The notes under the pieces are model-generated. The model was given only the letters and a program-made list of their open reading frames with translations. It had not been told where the DNA came from and made no database searches. The position numbers and the translations under genes were made by a program. A stretch of DNA of 64,000 nt from Serratia oryzae (GTDB taxonomy: Bacteria > Pseudomonadota > Gammaproteobacteria > Enterobacterales > Enterobacteriaceae), in NCBI RefSeq assembly GCF_001976145.1, contig NZ_MOXD01000015.1:44735-108734 (forward strand), written 5' to 3'. This document shows, in pieces, positions 32,524-41,847 of this stretch (within the stretch, counting starts at the first letter, position 1; each line of letters opens with the position of its first letter).

Positions 32524-33261
32524 GTGATCTACAAATCTATTGCTGAGCAGCTACGTATCCGGCTGAATTCTGCCGACTACAACATTGGCAGCCCGTTACC
32601 CAGTGAAAAAAGATTGGCGGAGGAGTTTGCCGTATCAAGGATGACGATTCGCAAAGCGGTAGATTTGTTGCTGAGTTGGGGGCTGGTCATGCGCCGTCAT
32701 GGCAGTGGCACCTATGTGGCCAATAAGGATGTCCATCACGAAACCACCCATTTAACCGGCTTTATTGAGGTGATGAAAAATCAGGGCAAGCAGGTGGTGA
32801 GTGAGGTGCTGGAGTTTGTGGTCATGCCAGCGCCGCCGGCGATTGCCAGCCAGCTACGGATAAAAATTGATGAGCGGATCTATTACTCGCGCCGGGTTCG
32901 CTCGGTGGATGGCAAACCGTTGATGGTCGAAGACAGCTATATGCCGGTGAAGCTATACCGCAATTTATCGCTGGCTCATCTGGAGGGGTCAAAATTTTCC
33001 TACATTGAAGATGAATGCCATATCACCATATCTGGCAACTATGAAAGCCTGACGCCGGTGTTGGCCGATAAAAAAATGGCGACATTATTAAATATTGAAC
33101 AGCAAACGCCGATTTTGCGCATTACGTCACTTTCTTATAGTGACGATGGTCAGTTCTTGAACTATTCAGTGATGTTTCGCAATGCCAGTGAATATCAGGT
33201 GGATTACCATTTAAGGCGCGAGTCTACCCAACGGCATATTGAATCTGCACTCAGCCGGTAA
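32524..33261 (+). CDS. GntR/HutC-family transcriptional regulator
   Basis: A 245-residue regulator. The GntR winged helix is at about 3-72 (PSEKRLAEEFAVSRMTIRKA, then GLVMRRHGSGTYV) and the UTRA ligand-binding domain is about 90-235 (RIYYSRRVRSVDGKPLMVEDSYMP). It is divergent from the alpha-glucoside PTS operon, so it is the likely repressor, probably responding to a phosphosugar. The start is GTG at 32524 with GAGGT about 8 bases upstream. Confidence 0.88.
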   Translation: MIYKSIAEQLRIRLNSADYNIGSPLPSEKRLAEEFAVSRMTIRKAVDLLLSWGLVMRRHGSGTYVANKDVHHETTHLTGFIEVMKNQGKQVVSEVLEFVVMPAPPAIASQLRIKIDERIYYSRRVRSVDGKPLMVEDSYMPVKLYRNLSLAHLEGSKFSYIEDECHITISGNYESLTPVLADKKMATLLNIEQQTPILRITSLSYSDDGQFLNYSVMFRNASEYQVDYHLRRESTQRHIESALSR

Positions 33262-33371
33262 TGGTTTCTCACTTTAATGGTGCTAACGCGACTGACTGAT
33301 AATGGTGTTATTTAGCTCCCGATTACAAAAATCAGTCTACACTTGGCAGAGGTCTTTGCTCGCTATTTATC

Positions 33372-33389
33372 TTCTGATCTTGATCAGAA
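33372..33389. promoter_or_regulatory. Perfect palindrome upstream of the phosphorylase gene
   Basis: TTCTGATC-TT-GATCAGAA, 8-base arms, 33 bases before the phosphorylase start. Could be an operator or a small leader hairpin. No known regulator is matched. Confidence 0.4.
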
Positions 33390-33422
33390 AAATTCAGATG
33401 CAGGAACGCATTAGGAGCTGAA

Positions 33423-35864
33423 ATGAACACCGAACTCACCAACGTCAAGATGCCCAGTGTCGAAGAGATAAAGAAAAGCGTTATTAATAAGCTGAGATAC
33501 AGTTTGTGCCTGGAAGTTGAAAGTGCAAAAAATATCGACATTTTTAATGCGCTGGCGTTAACCCTGCGCGATTACCAGCTTGATGGTTTCTTCAACACGC
33601 GTAAATCACAGAAAAAAGCCAAATCCAAGCGTCTCTACTACCTCTCGATGGAATTTCTGATCGGCCAGTCTTTGCGTAACAACCTAATGAACGTTGGATT
33701 GTTACAGCAAGCCAAACAGGCCGTGAGTGAGCTGGGATTTGACTTTGAACATATTACGGCGGAAGAGCCGGATGCCGCGTTGGGGAACGGTGGCCTGGGC
33801 CGCCTGGCGGCGTGTTTTATTGATTCTATGGCGACGCTGGATATTGCGGCTTCGGGGCATGGTATCAAATATGAATATGGTTTGTTTAAACAGGCGATAC
33901 AGCATAACAAGCAGGTCGAACAGCCTGACGATTGGCACTCGACGCACTCTCCCTGGTTAATTGAGCACCACTCGCAGTTGATGTTAATTCCCATCGGTGG
34001 CCATATCGAAGAAAGTGAGGACATCGAGGGAAATTACAATCCTATGTGGATGGATTGGAAAGTGATTGTCGGCATTCCCCACGATTATCTGGTGACCGGT
34101 TACGGCGGGAAAACGGTAAACACCCTGCGGCTATACAGCGCGGGAGCCTCTGACTCGTTTGATGTGCATATCTTTAACCGCGGTGACTATCTGCGTGCCG
34201 TTAGCCAGAAGATCGCCTCCGAAAATATCTCAAAAATACTTTACCCGGCGGATGAAATCCAATCAGGTAAAGAATTGCGGCTGACGCAAGAGTATTTCCT
34301 GGTGGCATGTACATTGCGCGATATCTTCCATGATTATGCGCAACTGTCTTCAGATATTACCGCACTGCCTGATTTTGTTGCTATCCAGCTTAATGATACC
34401 CATCCGGCGTTGGCGATTGTTGAAATGATGCGGATCCTGGTGGACGAACATCGCCTGGATTGGCATCGCGCCTGGGAGATTACGCAGAAAACCTGCTCCT
34501 TCACCAACCATACGTTAATGCCTGAGGCGCTGGAAACCTGGCCGGTATCGTTATTTGAAAAATTGCTGCCACGCCACCTGCAAATCATTCTTGAAATCAA
34601 CCACCGCTTTCTGGCTGAAGTGGCAGAGAAATGGCCCGATAAGCCGCACCTGCTGGCATCGTTATCGCTGTTTGAAGAAGGATGGGAGAAAAAGATCCGC
34701 ATGGCGAATCTGGCCATCGTGGGCAGCCATAAGGTCAATGGGGTAGCCAAGCTGCACTCTGAATTGATTACGCAAACGCTGGTGCCCGATTTTTATTTTA
34801 TTACGCCTGAAAAATTCACCAACCAGACCAATGGGGTGACCCCTCGGCGCTGGATCCAGCAGGCAAACCCGGGTTTAGCGACGTTTTTAAACCGCCAGTT
34901 GGGCAACGGCTGGGTCACCGATCTCGATAAGCTGCAGCAGTTGAGAAAATTGGCTACTGACAGCGGTGCGGTGGAAGAGATCCAGGCAATCAAGCTTAAG
35001 AATAAGCAGGCACTTTGCCGCCAGATCGCCTTTCATCAGGGGGCCCAGCTTGATCCGACAGCCATGTTTGACTGCCAGGTAAAACGTATTCACGAATACA
35101 AACGGCAACTGCTGAATATTTTGCATGTCATTCATCTGTATTTAGAGATCACGGAATCTGGCCGCACGTTAACGCCTAAAGTGCACTTATTTGCCGGGAA
35201 GGCGGCGCCGGGTTACGCGATGGCGAAACTGATCGTTCAACTGATTAACGAAGTGGCGAAAACGGTGAATAGCGATCCGCGCACCAAGGGCCAGCTCAGC
35301 GTGCTGTTCCTTGAAGATTATAAAGTCTCACTGGCGGAGCATATTATTCCCGCCACTGACCTTTCTGAGCAGATCTCCACGGCGGGTACCGAGGCTTCCG
35401 GCACCAGTAATATGAAGTTTGCCATGAACGGTGCTCTGACCATCGGCACGCTGGACGGTGCCAATATCGAGATCCGCGACGCGGTGGGGGCAGAGAACTT
35501 TTATCTGTTTGGCGCCAATGCGGATGAGATCGACAGGCATCGGCGGGCGGGTTCGCATAACCGGGTTTATCAGAATAACGATCCGGCGATTACCGCGGCG
35601 GTAGAAGCGCTGATCTCCGGGCGGTTTAATACCGATACCTCTGTTTTCTGGCCGATCTACCAGATGCTGACCGAATACGATCACTATTGCCACTTGCTGG
35701 ACTTTGACAGTTACCGTATCGCCCAGAGCCAGGCGCAGGCTGACTTTGCACAGCAGTTGCAATGGCATCAGCGGGCGCTGCTGAATATTGCCAACATGGG
35801 CAGCTTCTCCAGCGATCGCACCATCAAAGGTTATGCTACGGAAATTTGGGGGATAGGCTCATGA
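33423..35864 (+). CDS. glgP: Glycogen/maltodextrin phosphorylase
   Basis: An 813-residue PLP-dependent alpha-glucan phosphorylase that releases glucose-1-phosphate. The PLP lysine is Lys665 in EASGTSNMKFAMNGALTIGT. Other family blocks are YYLSMEFLIGQSLRNN, DAALGNGGLGRLAACF and FTNHTLMPEALETWP. Length and sequence are closest to GlgP (815 residues in E. coli) among what I recall, but MalP is not excluded. It is not in a glg or mal operon here. The next gene is a response-regulator phosphatase 84 bases downstream on the same strand, with no obvious terminator between them. It starts at ATG 33423 after AGGAGCTGAA. Confidence 0.9.
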   Translation: MNTELTNVKMPSVEEIKKSVINKLRYSLCLEVESAKNIDIFNALALTLRDYQLDGFFNTRKSQKKAKSKRLYYLSMEFLIGQSLRNNLMNVGLLQQAKQAVSELGFDFEHITAEEPDAALGNGGLGRLAACFIDSMATLDIAASGHGIKYEYGLFKQAIQHNKQVEQPDDWHSTHSPWLIEHHSQLMLIPIGGHIEESEDIEGNYNPMWMDWKVIVGIPHDYLVTGYGGKTVNTLRLYSAGASDSFDVHIFNRGDYLRAVSQKIASENISKILYPADEIQSGKELRLTQEYFLVACTLRDIFHDYAQLSSDITALPDFVAIQLNDTHPALAIVEMMRILVDEHRLDWHRAWEITQKTCSFTNHTLMPEALETWPVSLFEKLLPRHLQIILEINHRFLAEVAEKWPDKPHLLASLSLFEEGWEKKIRMANLAIVGSHKVNGVAKLHSELITQTLVPDFYFITPEKFTNQTNGVTPRRWIQQANPGLATFLNRQLGNGWVTDLDKLQQLRKLATDSGAVEEIQAIKLKNKQALCRQIAFHQGAQLDPTAMFDCQVKRIHEYKRQLLNILHVIHLYLEITESGRTLTPKVHLFAGKAAPGYAMAKLIVQLINEVAKTVNSDPRTKGQLSVLFLEDYKVSLAEHIIPATDLSEQISTAGTEASGTSNMKFAMNGALTIGTLDGANIEIRDAVGAENFYLFGANADEIDRHRRAGSHNRVYQNNDPAITAAVEALISGRFNTDTSVFWPIYQMLTEYDHYCHLLDFDSYRIAQSQAQADFAQQLQWHQRALLNIANMGSFSSDRTIKGYATEIWGIGS

Positions 35865-35948
35865 TATCCGCTAAGCAATGCGAGTAGGAATACGGCACAT
35901 TGTGGCCGGCGACATCGTTACCATGCCTTTTGAGGCAAAGGATTTCTA

Positions 35949-37232
35949 ATGGAACAGCTTACCCATAGTCATTCCTCCAAGGCGATGGAGGTGACGGTAC
36001 TGATTGTGGATGATTCAAAAAGTTATCGTCATCTGATGGCGACCATGCTGACAAAATGGGGATTCAGCGTCTTTGAGGCGGAAGATGGCAAATGTGCCCT
36101 GCGCCTGTTGGAGCAGCAATCGGTGCATATCGTTATCAGCGACTGGGAAATGCCGGTCATGGACGGTGTTGAACTGTGCCAGGCGATCCGCCGGAACGAT
36201 TTTGGCCATTACATCTATGTCATTCTGGTGACAGCGCGGCAGTCGCTTGACGATCTGCTTACCGGCATGGAGGCCGGGGCGGATGATTTCCTGTCCAAAC
36301 CGGTCAACCAGAACCAACTTCGTGCACGCCTGCATGCGGCGGAACGCGTGTTGTTGCTGGAGAGCACCCTGGCGGCACGTAACGAAAAGATCTCCTCTGC
36401 CTACCGGCAAATCGAATCCGACCTGCAGGCGGCAGCAAAACTCCAGCACAGCGTTTTGCCTGCTCATAATCTGTCTCTGGCCGGATTTGAGGCGGATTGG
36501 ATGTTTCTGCCCTCGGCCTATGTGTCTGGCGATGTGCTGAACTACTTCTCGCTGGACGAACGGCATATCGCGTTCTTCAGTGTCGATGTTGCTGGCCATG
36601 GCGTCAGTGCTGCCATGCTCTCTTTGGCGGTCGCGCGGGAGTTCATGACCGGCCGTATCAGCAGCCAACTGCTCGTCAGCCAGAATGCCGACGGGGAAAG
36701 CGCCCCGGTGGCCCCCCATCAGGTTGTGGCGGAGCTTAATCAGCGTTTCTGCCTGGATAATGACGAGGTGTTCAGCTACTACACGCTGATTTATGGCGTG
36801 ATCGATAGCACCAACGGGCAGGGCACGCTCTGCCAGGCAGGCCATCCGACGCCTTTTATTATCCGGGCCGGTGGGGAGTTACAGGCGGTGGGGCAAGGGG
36901 GAATGCCGGTGGGGCTGTTTCCTGAGGCCGAGTATCAGGACAGCCACTTCACGCTTGAAAGCGGCGATCGCCTGTATCTTTACAGCGACGGGATTATTGA
37001 GTGCGAAGACGGGCAACAGCAACTGTACGGTGAAGAACGCTTACAACAGCTGTTGTGTCAATACCGCGAACTACCTAAACACCAGGTGTTTGAACGCGTT
37101 GAGAATGCGTTAAATACCTGGCGCAGCAGTGAAGTAGAAAACCGGCAGCCGCAGGGGGCTAAACCGCTGCGCCCTTTTGCCGACGATATTTCTCTGATGG
37201 CTATTGAACGTGTAGGCATATCAATCAATTAA
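35949..37232 (+). CDS. Response regulator with SpoIIE-type PPM phosphatase (RsbU/HsbR-like)
   Basis: A 427-residue two-domain protein. The receiver (about 14-130) has the acidic pair Asp21-Asp22, phospho-acceptor Asp65 (SDWEMPVMDG), Thr95 and Lys117. A short coiled linker (132-165) leads to a PP2C/SpoIIE phosphatase domain (180-422). Its metal ligands are Asp195 (SGD), Asp213 (DVAGHG), Asp347 (SDG) and Asp412/413 (DDISL). It should dephosphorylate the serine of the STAS protein encoded next, under control of a phosphorelay. Pseudomonas HsbR has the same REC-phosphatase start but also carries the kinase, which here is a separate gene. Confidence 0.92.
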   Translation: MEQLTHSHSSKAMEVTVLIVDDSKSYRHLMATMLTKWGFSVFEAEDGKCALRLLEQQSVHIVISDWEMPVMDGVELCQAIRRNDFGHYIYVILVTARQSLDDLLTGMEAGADDFLSKPVNQNQLRARLHAAERVLLLESTLAARNEKISSAYRQIESDLQAAAKLQHSVLPAHNLSLAGFEADWMFLPSAYVSGDVLNYFSLDERHIAFFSVDVAGHGVSAAMLSLAVAREFMTGRISSQLLVSQNADGESAPVAPHQVVAELNQRFCLDNDEVFSYYTLIYGVIDSTNGQGTLCQAGHPTPFIIRAGGELQAVGQGGMPVGLFPEAEYQDSHFTLESGDRLYLYSDGIIECEDGQQQLYGEERLQQLLCQYRELPKHQVFERVENALNTWRSSEVENRQPQGAKPLRPFADDISLMAIERVGISIN

Positions 37233-37241
37233 GGAATCATT

Positions 37242-37580
37242 ATGAACTTTGATATTCAGTCTGAGGATGGGATCGAAATTATTGTTCCGCTGGTACGTCG
37301 CCTCGATGCTTCGGTGGCTGCGGTGTTCAAGCAGGAAATGCAGTCTTTTATCCAACAGGGTAAACACTACATTCTTCTGGATTTTAGCCATATCGACTTT
37401 ATTGACAGTAGCTGTCTGGGTGCCCTGGTATCGATACTCAAAACGCTCAATGGCCGTGGCGAACTGGCACTTTGTTCTTTGAACAGTAATATCCAGCACA
37501 TGTTTAAACTGACGCGAATGGACAGAATTTTCACTATTGGTAACGATCGAGCGTCGACGTTGAAAGTCATGATTCGCTAA
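37242..37580 (+). CDS. STAS-domain anti-sigma factor antagonist (SpoIIAA/HsbA-like)
   Basis: A 112-residue single-domain STAS protein. The phosphorylation loop is FIDSSCLGALVS with Ser57 equivalent to Ser58 of SpoIIAA. It sits between a predicted phosphatase (10 bases upstream) and a predicted kinase (29 bases downstream), the standard partner-switching arrangement. Its binding partner in the non-phosphorylated state is unknown. HsbA of Pseudomonas binds FlgM or a diguanylate cyclase. Confidence 0.92.
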   Translation: MNFDIQSEDGIEIIVPLVRRLDASVAAVFKQEMQSFIQQGKHYILLDFSHIDFIDSSCLGALVSILKTLNGRGELALCSLNSNIQHMFKLTRMDRIFTIGNDRASTLKVMIR

Positions 37581-37609
37581 AACAGGACTTGATCCGTTAG
37601 AGAGGCCGT

Positions 37610-38062
37610 ATGGCAAGTGTTAGCACCACACTGTGTTTACCGGCATCGCTGGGCAGCCTGGCTGAGCTGAGCAATGCGCTGTATGACTTTGTTGCGCCTT
37701 TTGCGCTTGATTCAGCTCTGGTTTATCAGGTTGATCTGGCTTCTTGTGAAGCATTTACCAACATCGTCAAGCATGCGGTGAACTATGATGATAGTCAGAA
37801 TGTCATCATTACTCTGAGCAATGATGGGCAGCAACTCATGCTGACGCTGGCTGATAATGGGGTGGCGATCCCGGATGAGATCAGGCGAGAGCTTGGGCAC
37901 GCGCCGAGTCTCTCGCCCGATCCGCTCGTTCAGTCCAGTTGGCCTGAAGGCGGAATGGGGCTGCTACTGATACAATCCATGATGGATAATGTCAGTTACC
38001 AAACGGAAAATGGGCGTAATATCCTGACATTGACTAAACAGTTATCCAGTGAGCATTCATGA
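37610..38062 (+). CDS. RsbW-like serine kinase/anti-sigma factor (GHKL ATPase)
   Basis: A 150-residue GHKL ATPase of the RsbW/SpoIIAB type. The N box is CEAFTNIVKHA (Glu47, Asn51), the G1 box is ADNGVAIPDE (Asp82-Gly84) and the G2 box is EGGMGLLLIQSMMD (Gly114-Gly117). It should phosphorylate the STAS protein. No sigma factor gene is found in the window, so it may hold a sigma factor encoded elsewhere, or only serve as a switch kinase. Confidence 0.9.
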   Translation: MASVSTTLCLPASLGSLAELSNALYDFVAPFALDSALVYQVDLASCEAFTNIVKHAVNYDDSQNVIITLSNDGQQLMLTLADNGVAIPDEIRRELGHAPSLSPDPLVQSSWPEGGMGLLLIQSMMDNVSYQTENGRNILTLTKQLSSEHS

Positions 38063-38102
38063 GCGTTTCACATTCCTCATGGTGGAATGGTCAGGAGCTT
38101 TT

Positions 38103-39980
38103 ATGATCGAGCCTTGTAAACCTGTCAATGAACCCTTGCGCCAACTGGCATTGGATACGTTGCACGTGTTGGATACCAATGCGCTGGAAAAACTGGATAG
38201 GATCACACGGCTGGCGGCCAATTACTTTAATGTTCCGATTGCGCTGGTTTCACTGATCGATCGTGAACGCCAGTGGTTTTTGTCGCGTTTCGGTCTGGAG
38301 GCCAGAGAAACGCCGAGAAATATCTCGTTTTGCGCGCATGCCATCTTGCAGCGGGAGACCTTTATTGTGCGCAATACGGCCACTGATGAACGATTTTGCG
38401 ACAATCCATTGGTCACCGGTGAGCCGAGGATTGGTTTTTATGCCGGGCAACCGCTGCTATCACTCAATGGTCTGCCGCTGGGCACGCTGTGTATTATCGA
38501 TCGGCAACCGCGTGCTTTTTCAGCGCAGCAGGCGGCGGATCTGCATGACTTTGCGGCGATCGTGGAAGAGCATCTGCACGGCATTGAGCGTAATGTCTAC
38601 ACCGAAAATCTTGAGTCTGACCTGAAACGAACCGAAGCTCTGTTTGAGCAAACCTTTTCTCAGGCGGCCGTCGGCATGGCGTTGGTCTCCCTCGAAGGCT
38701 ATTGGCTGCGGGTCAACCCGCGCATTTGTGAAATATTAGGCTATAGCGAGTGGGAATTGCTGGCGCGTACTTTTCGCGATATTACCCATCCTGAGGATCT
38801 GGACAGTGATGCGCATCTGCTGCGGCAGTTGCTGGCCGGTGAAATCACCACTTACTCGGTGGAGAAACGTTATTTCCGCTCTGATGGTACGACAGTGTGG
38901 GTGCAGTTAACCGTTTCATTAAACCGTTTACCCGATAGTACCCCTCACCATTTTATTGCCGCGATTGTGGATATCACGGAGCGCAAGGTAGCAGAGCACA
39001 GTCTGCGTACACTGCAGCATGAACTGGAGGATCGGGTTGTGCAGCGGACACAAGAATTAAATATCGTGGTGAGCAAGCTGAATCAGGAGATTGAGAGCCG
39101 GATGAATGCTCAATACCAGCTCAATGCGGAAAAAGAGCGTCTGCGCGCCATCACCGACAACGTACCGGCGTTGATCAGCCAGGTTGGCCCTGATGAGGTG
39201 TATCAGTTCGCCAACAGCGCCTATAGGCGCTGGTTTGGTTTTGATGAAGCGACGCTGAAGAACATGAACTTACGGCAGTTGGTAGGTGAAAGTGCCTATC
39301 TTAAAGCTAAACCCCTGATCGAAAAAGCATTGCAAGGGCAGACGGTTAGTTTTGAAAATGAATTGCAGACGCTGGCCGGTGAGCGGATTGTCCACACCAC
39401 GCTGGTGCCCTGTGAAACCCAAGGTTTTTACATTCTGTCGATGGACATCAGCGAGCTTAAACGTTTACAGCGCAGGCTGGAATACGACGTGACGCACGAC
39501 ATGCTGACGGGCTTGCCTAACCGGCGGGCATTTCTCCATCAGCTGACGCAGAGCATGGCGGAATGCGCAGCCAGCCAACAATCGATGGCCGTGTTGTTCA
39601 TCGATCTGGATGGCTTTAAACAGATCAATGACACCTTTGGGCATGATTTTGGCGACGCCATTTTAAAAACGTTCGCCAAATTGCTTAATGGATGTATTCA
39701 CGGCTTGGGTTCTATCGCCAGGCTGGCCGGGGATGAATTTACCGCCGTTCTTTGGCGTTTGGCGAACCCCCGCGCCGAAGTGGAACAGGTCTGTAAGGAG
39801 ATTCTGGGGCAATTGGCACGGCTGGATCGGATTGGCGAGCGGCAAATCACCTTATCGGCCAGCATTGGGGCAGCTATTTATTCCGGCGATCACACAACGG
39901 CCAAAATGATACTGGGGCAGGCGGATACAGCAATGTACCGCGCAAAATTGGCGGGTAAGGGTAAATACTCTATCTATTAA
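38103..39980 (+). CDS. Diguanylate cyclase with GAF-PAS-PAS sensor (GGDEF)
   Basis: A 625-residue protein without membrane segments. A GAF domain (about 20-160), a PAS/PAC domain (about 180-300), a short coiled coil (about 300-340), a second PAS (about 350-460) and a GGDEF domain (about 465-625) follow in order. The active-site loop is RLAGDEF (near residue 541), an AGDEF variant that usually stays active. It should make c-di-GMP in response to ligands sensed by GAF or PAS. ATG 38103 is chosen over the earlier in-frame start because AGGAG lies 5 bases upstream. Confidence 0.9.
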   Translation: MIEPCKPVNEPLRQLALDTLHVLDTNALEKLDRITRLAANYFNVPIALVSLIDRERQWFLSRFGLEARETPRNISFCAHAILQRETFIVRNTATDERFCDNPLVTGEPRIGFYAGQPLLSLNGLPLGTLCIIDRQPRAFSAQQAADLHDFAAIVEEHLHGIERNVYTENLESDLKRTEALFEQTFSQAAVGMALVSLEGYWLRVNPRICEILGYSEWELLARTFRDITHPEDLDSDAHLLRQLLAGEITTYSVEKRYFRSDGTTVWVQLTVSLNRLPDSTPHHFIAAIVDITERKVAEHSLRTLQHELEDRVVQRTQELNIVVSKLNQEIESRMNAQYQLNAEKERLRAITDNVPALISQVGPDEVYQFANSAYRRWFGFDEATLKNMNLRQLVGESAYLKAKPLIEKALQGQTVSFENELQTLAGERIVHTTLVPCETQGFYILSMDISELKRLQRRLEYDVTHDMLTGLPNRRAFLHQLTQSMAECAASQQSMAVLFIDLDGFKQINDTFGHDFGDAILKTFAKLLNGCIHGLGSIARLAGDEFTAVLWRLANPRAEVEQVCKEILGQLARLDRIGERQITLSASIGAAIYSGDHTTAKMILGQADTAMYRAKLAGKGKYSIY

Positions 39981-40022
39981 GTGAGCAAAGGCTTGCTGTG
40001 CACATATACAGGAGTAGTCGGT

Positions 40023-41816
40023 ATGTTGCGAAACCTTGGCAAAGATGAAGAGGCCAGGCTGGCATCCTTGGATGCTCTTGAGGCTTTGGGTGGTCTGCAC
40101 GATGATGCTTTTCACCATATTCTGGATATGACCTGCATGCTGCTCAACCTGCCGGGGTGCTTTATCTATCTTTTTGGTGCGCAAAGAATATGGATTAAGG
40201 CAAAGAAAAACCTTGCGCCTGCAGCGATAAACCACGATAGCCCGTTATTCAACTTTGTGCGTTACAGCGGCGATACTCTGATTTGTGAAGATACGCATAA
40301 AGATTCCCGTTTTGCCAACGATCCGATGGTCACCGGGTCAACCGCCATTCGCCAGTTTATTGCCACTCCGTTACGAACCAGCGAAGGTTATGTGATCGGT
40401 GCCGTTTGTGTTATCGATCGAAAGCCTGGCAGTTTTTCTGAATCGACTGCGGATCTGTTGAGTAATATGGCCATGATTGTCGCGGAACTGCTTGAGGCGC
40501 AGAGTGAAATCGGCCTGGTGGATGCGGTGACGCGTTTCCCTAATCGGCAACGTCTGCTGGGGGATATCCAGCAGCTTGCTCCCGAGCATGGCGAGTTTGT
40601 GCTGATTCTGATCGATACCCTGGATATCAAATATGTCTACGAAATAGCCCGCTCGTTTGGTATGGCAGAAGTAGAAAGTGTTTTGCGCGACATCGGCCAT
40701 TTTCTAAAAACCACCTTTATGAATGAACAGATGATCTACGCGATTTCTCTGGGGCGGTTTGCCATCATTTTGCGTGCGGAAAAGTTAAACCGCTGTATGG
40801 AACATATGGAGAAATTTGCCGACAGGATGCAGCGCGAAGTGCGCAGTATCGTGCCATTGAAGCTGGATTTTTATGCCGGCTACGTCTGGTTTTCTCCCCC
40901 TTGCACCACCCCTCCCGAGTTATTGCGTATGGCCACCAGTGCCTTGCATGACGCTATTGATGAGCGGGTGACAATTTCCGCTTACAGCGAATCTAAAGAC
41001 GCAACGCGGAAGTTTAACCTTAATATACTCAACGATCTGGCTGAAAGCCTGAACCAGCAGCGTGGGCTGTATCTGGTCTTTCAGCCCAAGGTCATTTTGT
41101 CGACGCGGAAAATTATCGGTGCCGAGGCATTGCTCCGTTGGCAACACCCGACATTGGGCGAAATCCAGCCGGATGCTTTTATCCCAATTGCGGAAAGTAC
41201 TTCGCTGATCAAGCTGTTGACTGAATTTGTCATTGCCCGCTCGGTGCTGGAAGCCAAACGCTTACGTCAACAGGGGATCAACATTCCGATCTCGATTAAT
41301 ATCAGCGCCAATAATTTTGCCGAGCCGGATTTTGCGGAAAAGCTCGACTATCTGGTGCGCGACGGCGGCCTGCAGCCGCAAGATATTGAAATTGAATGCC
41401 TGGAAACGCAGCGCATTCTGGAAAGCACGGAGGCTTTGGCCTGTGTAAAGGCCCTGCGTCAAATGGGGTATGCCATTGCGCTTGATGATTTTGGCACGGG
41501 CTACAGTAACCTCAATTATTTGCGTAATATCCCCGCCGATCTGATTAAAATCGATCGTTCATTGATCGAAAACCTGAAGTCAGACAATGACAGCCGCATT
41601 ATCGTAGAGAGCCTGATCAAAATGCTGCATATGCTGAACTATGCCGTTTTGGCGGAAGGTGTTGAGGATCGTGAAACGCTGAAGTACCTGGAGCAGTATC
41701 AGTGCGATATTATTCAGGGGTATTTCTATTCTCCGCCAATGACGCTTGAGCGGCTGATGAGTCTGATCGCTGCGGAGAAGAATGGTATGTTGGCGTCATA
41801 CCCTGATGGGGATTGA
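40023..41816 (+). CDS. c-di-GMP phosphodiesterase with GAF and degenerate GGDEF (EAL)
   Basis: A 597-residue cytoplasmic protein: GAF (about 15-155), degenerate GGDEF (about 160-320, with SLGRFAIIL where the GGDEF loop should be) and EAL domain (about 345-590). The EAL motif (AEALLRW, near residue 368), DDFGTGYSNLNYL and QGYFYSPP are intact, so phosphodiesterase activity is likely while the GGDEF may bind GTP or serve structurally. ATG 40023 has GGAG 8 bases upstream; a GTG at 39981 directly after the previous stop is the alternative. Its GAF domain resembles that of the cyclase encoded before it, so opposing enzymes may read related signals. Confidence 0.9.
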   Translation: MLRNLGKDEEARLASLDALEALGGLHDDAFHHILDMTCMLLNLPGCFIYLFGAQRIWIKAKKNLAPAAINHDSPLFNFVRYSGDTLICEDTHKDSRFANDPMVTGSTAIRQFIATPLRTSEGYVIGAVCVIDRKPGSFSESTADLLSNMAMIVAELLEAQSEIGLVDAVTRFPNRQRLLGDIQQLAPEHGEFVLILIDTLDIKYVYEIARSFGMAEVESVLRDIGHFLKTTFMNEQMIYAISLGRFAIILRAEKLNRCMEHMEKFADRMQREVRSIVPLKLDFYAGYVWFSPPCTTPPELLRMATSALHDAIDERVTISAYSESKDATRKFNLNILNDLAESLNQQRGLYLVFQPKVILSTRKIIGAEALLRWQHPTLGEIQPDAFIPIAESTSLIKLLTEFVIARSVLEAKRLRQQGINIPISINISANNFAEPDFAEKLDYLVRDGGLQPQDIEIECLETQRILESTEALACVKALRQMGYAIALDDFGTGYSNLNYLRNIPADLIKIDRSLIENLKSDNDSRIIVESLIKMLHMLNYAVLAEGVEDRETLKYLEQYQCDIIQGYFYSPPMTLERLMSLIAAEKNGMLASYPDGD

Positions 41817-41838
41817 GCTTGGCTCGTTCCCCATCAAG
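41802..41838. terminator. Hairpin between the convergent EAL and hybrid-kinase genes
   Basis: GATGGGGA (41805-41812) pairs with TCCCCATC (41828-41835), with a 15-base loop that includes the EAL stop codon. It probably serves as a bidirectional terminator. Confidence 0.5.
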
Positions 41839-41847
41839 GGCACTGTT

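Noticed and set aside
38049..38102. Earlier in-frame start for the GGDEF protein, overlapping the kinase gene
   Set aside because: No ribosome-binding site, while ATG 38103 has AGGAG at good spacing.
39981..40022. GTG start for the EAL protein directly after the GGDEF stop
   Set aside because: ATG 40023 has a better ribosome-binding site and the extra 14 residues look unstructured; kept only as an alternative.
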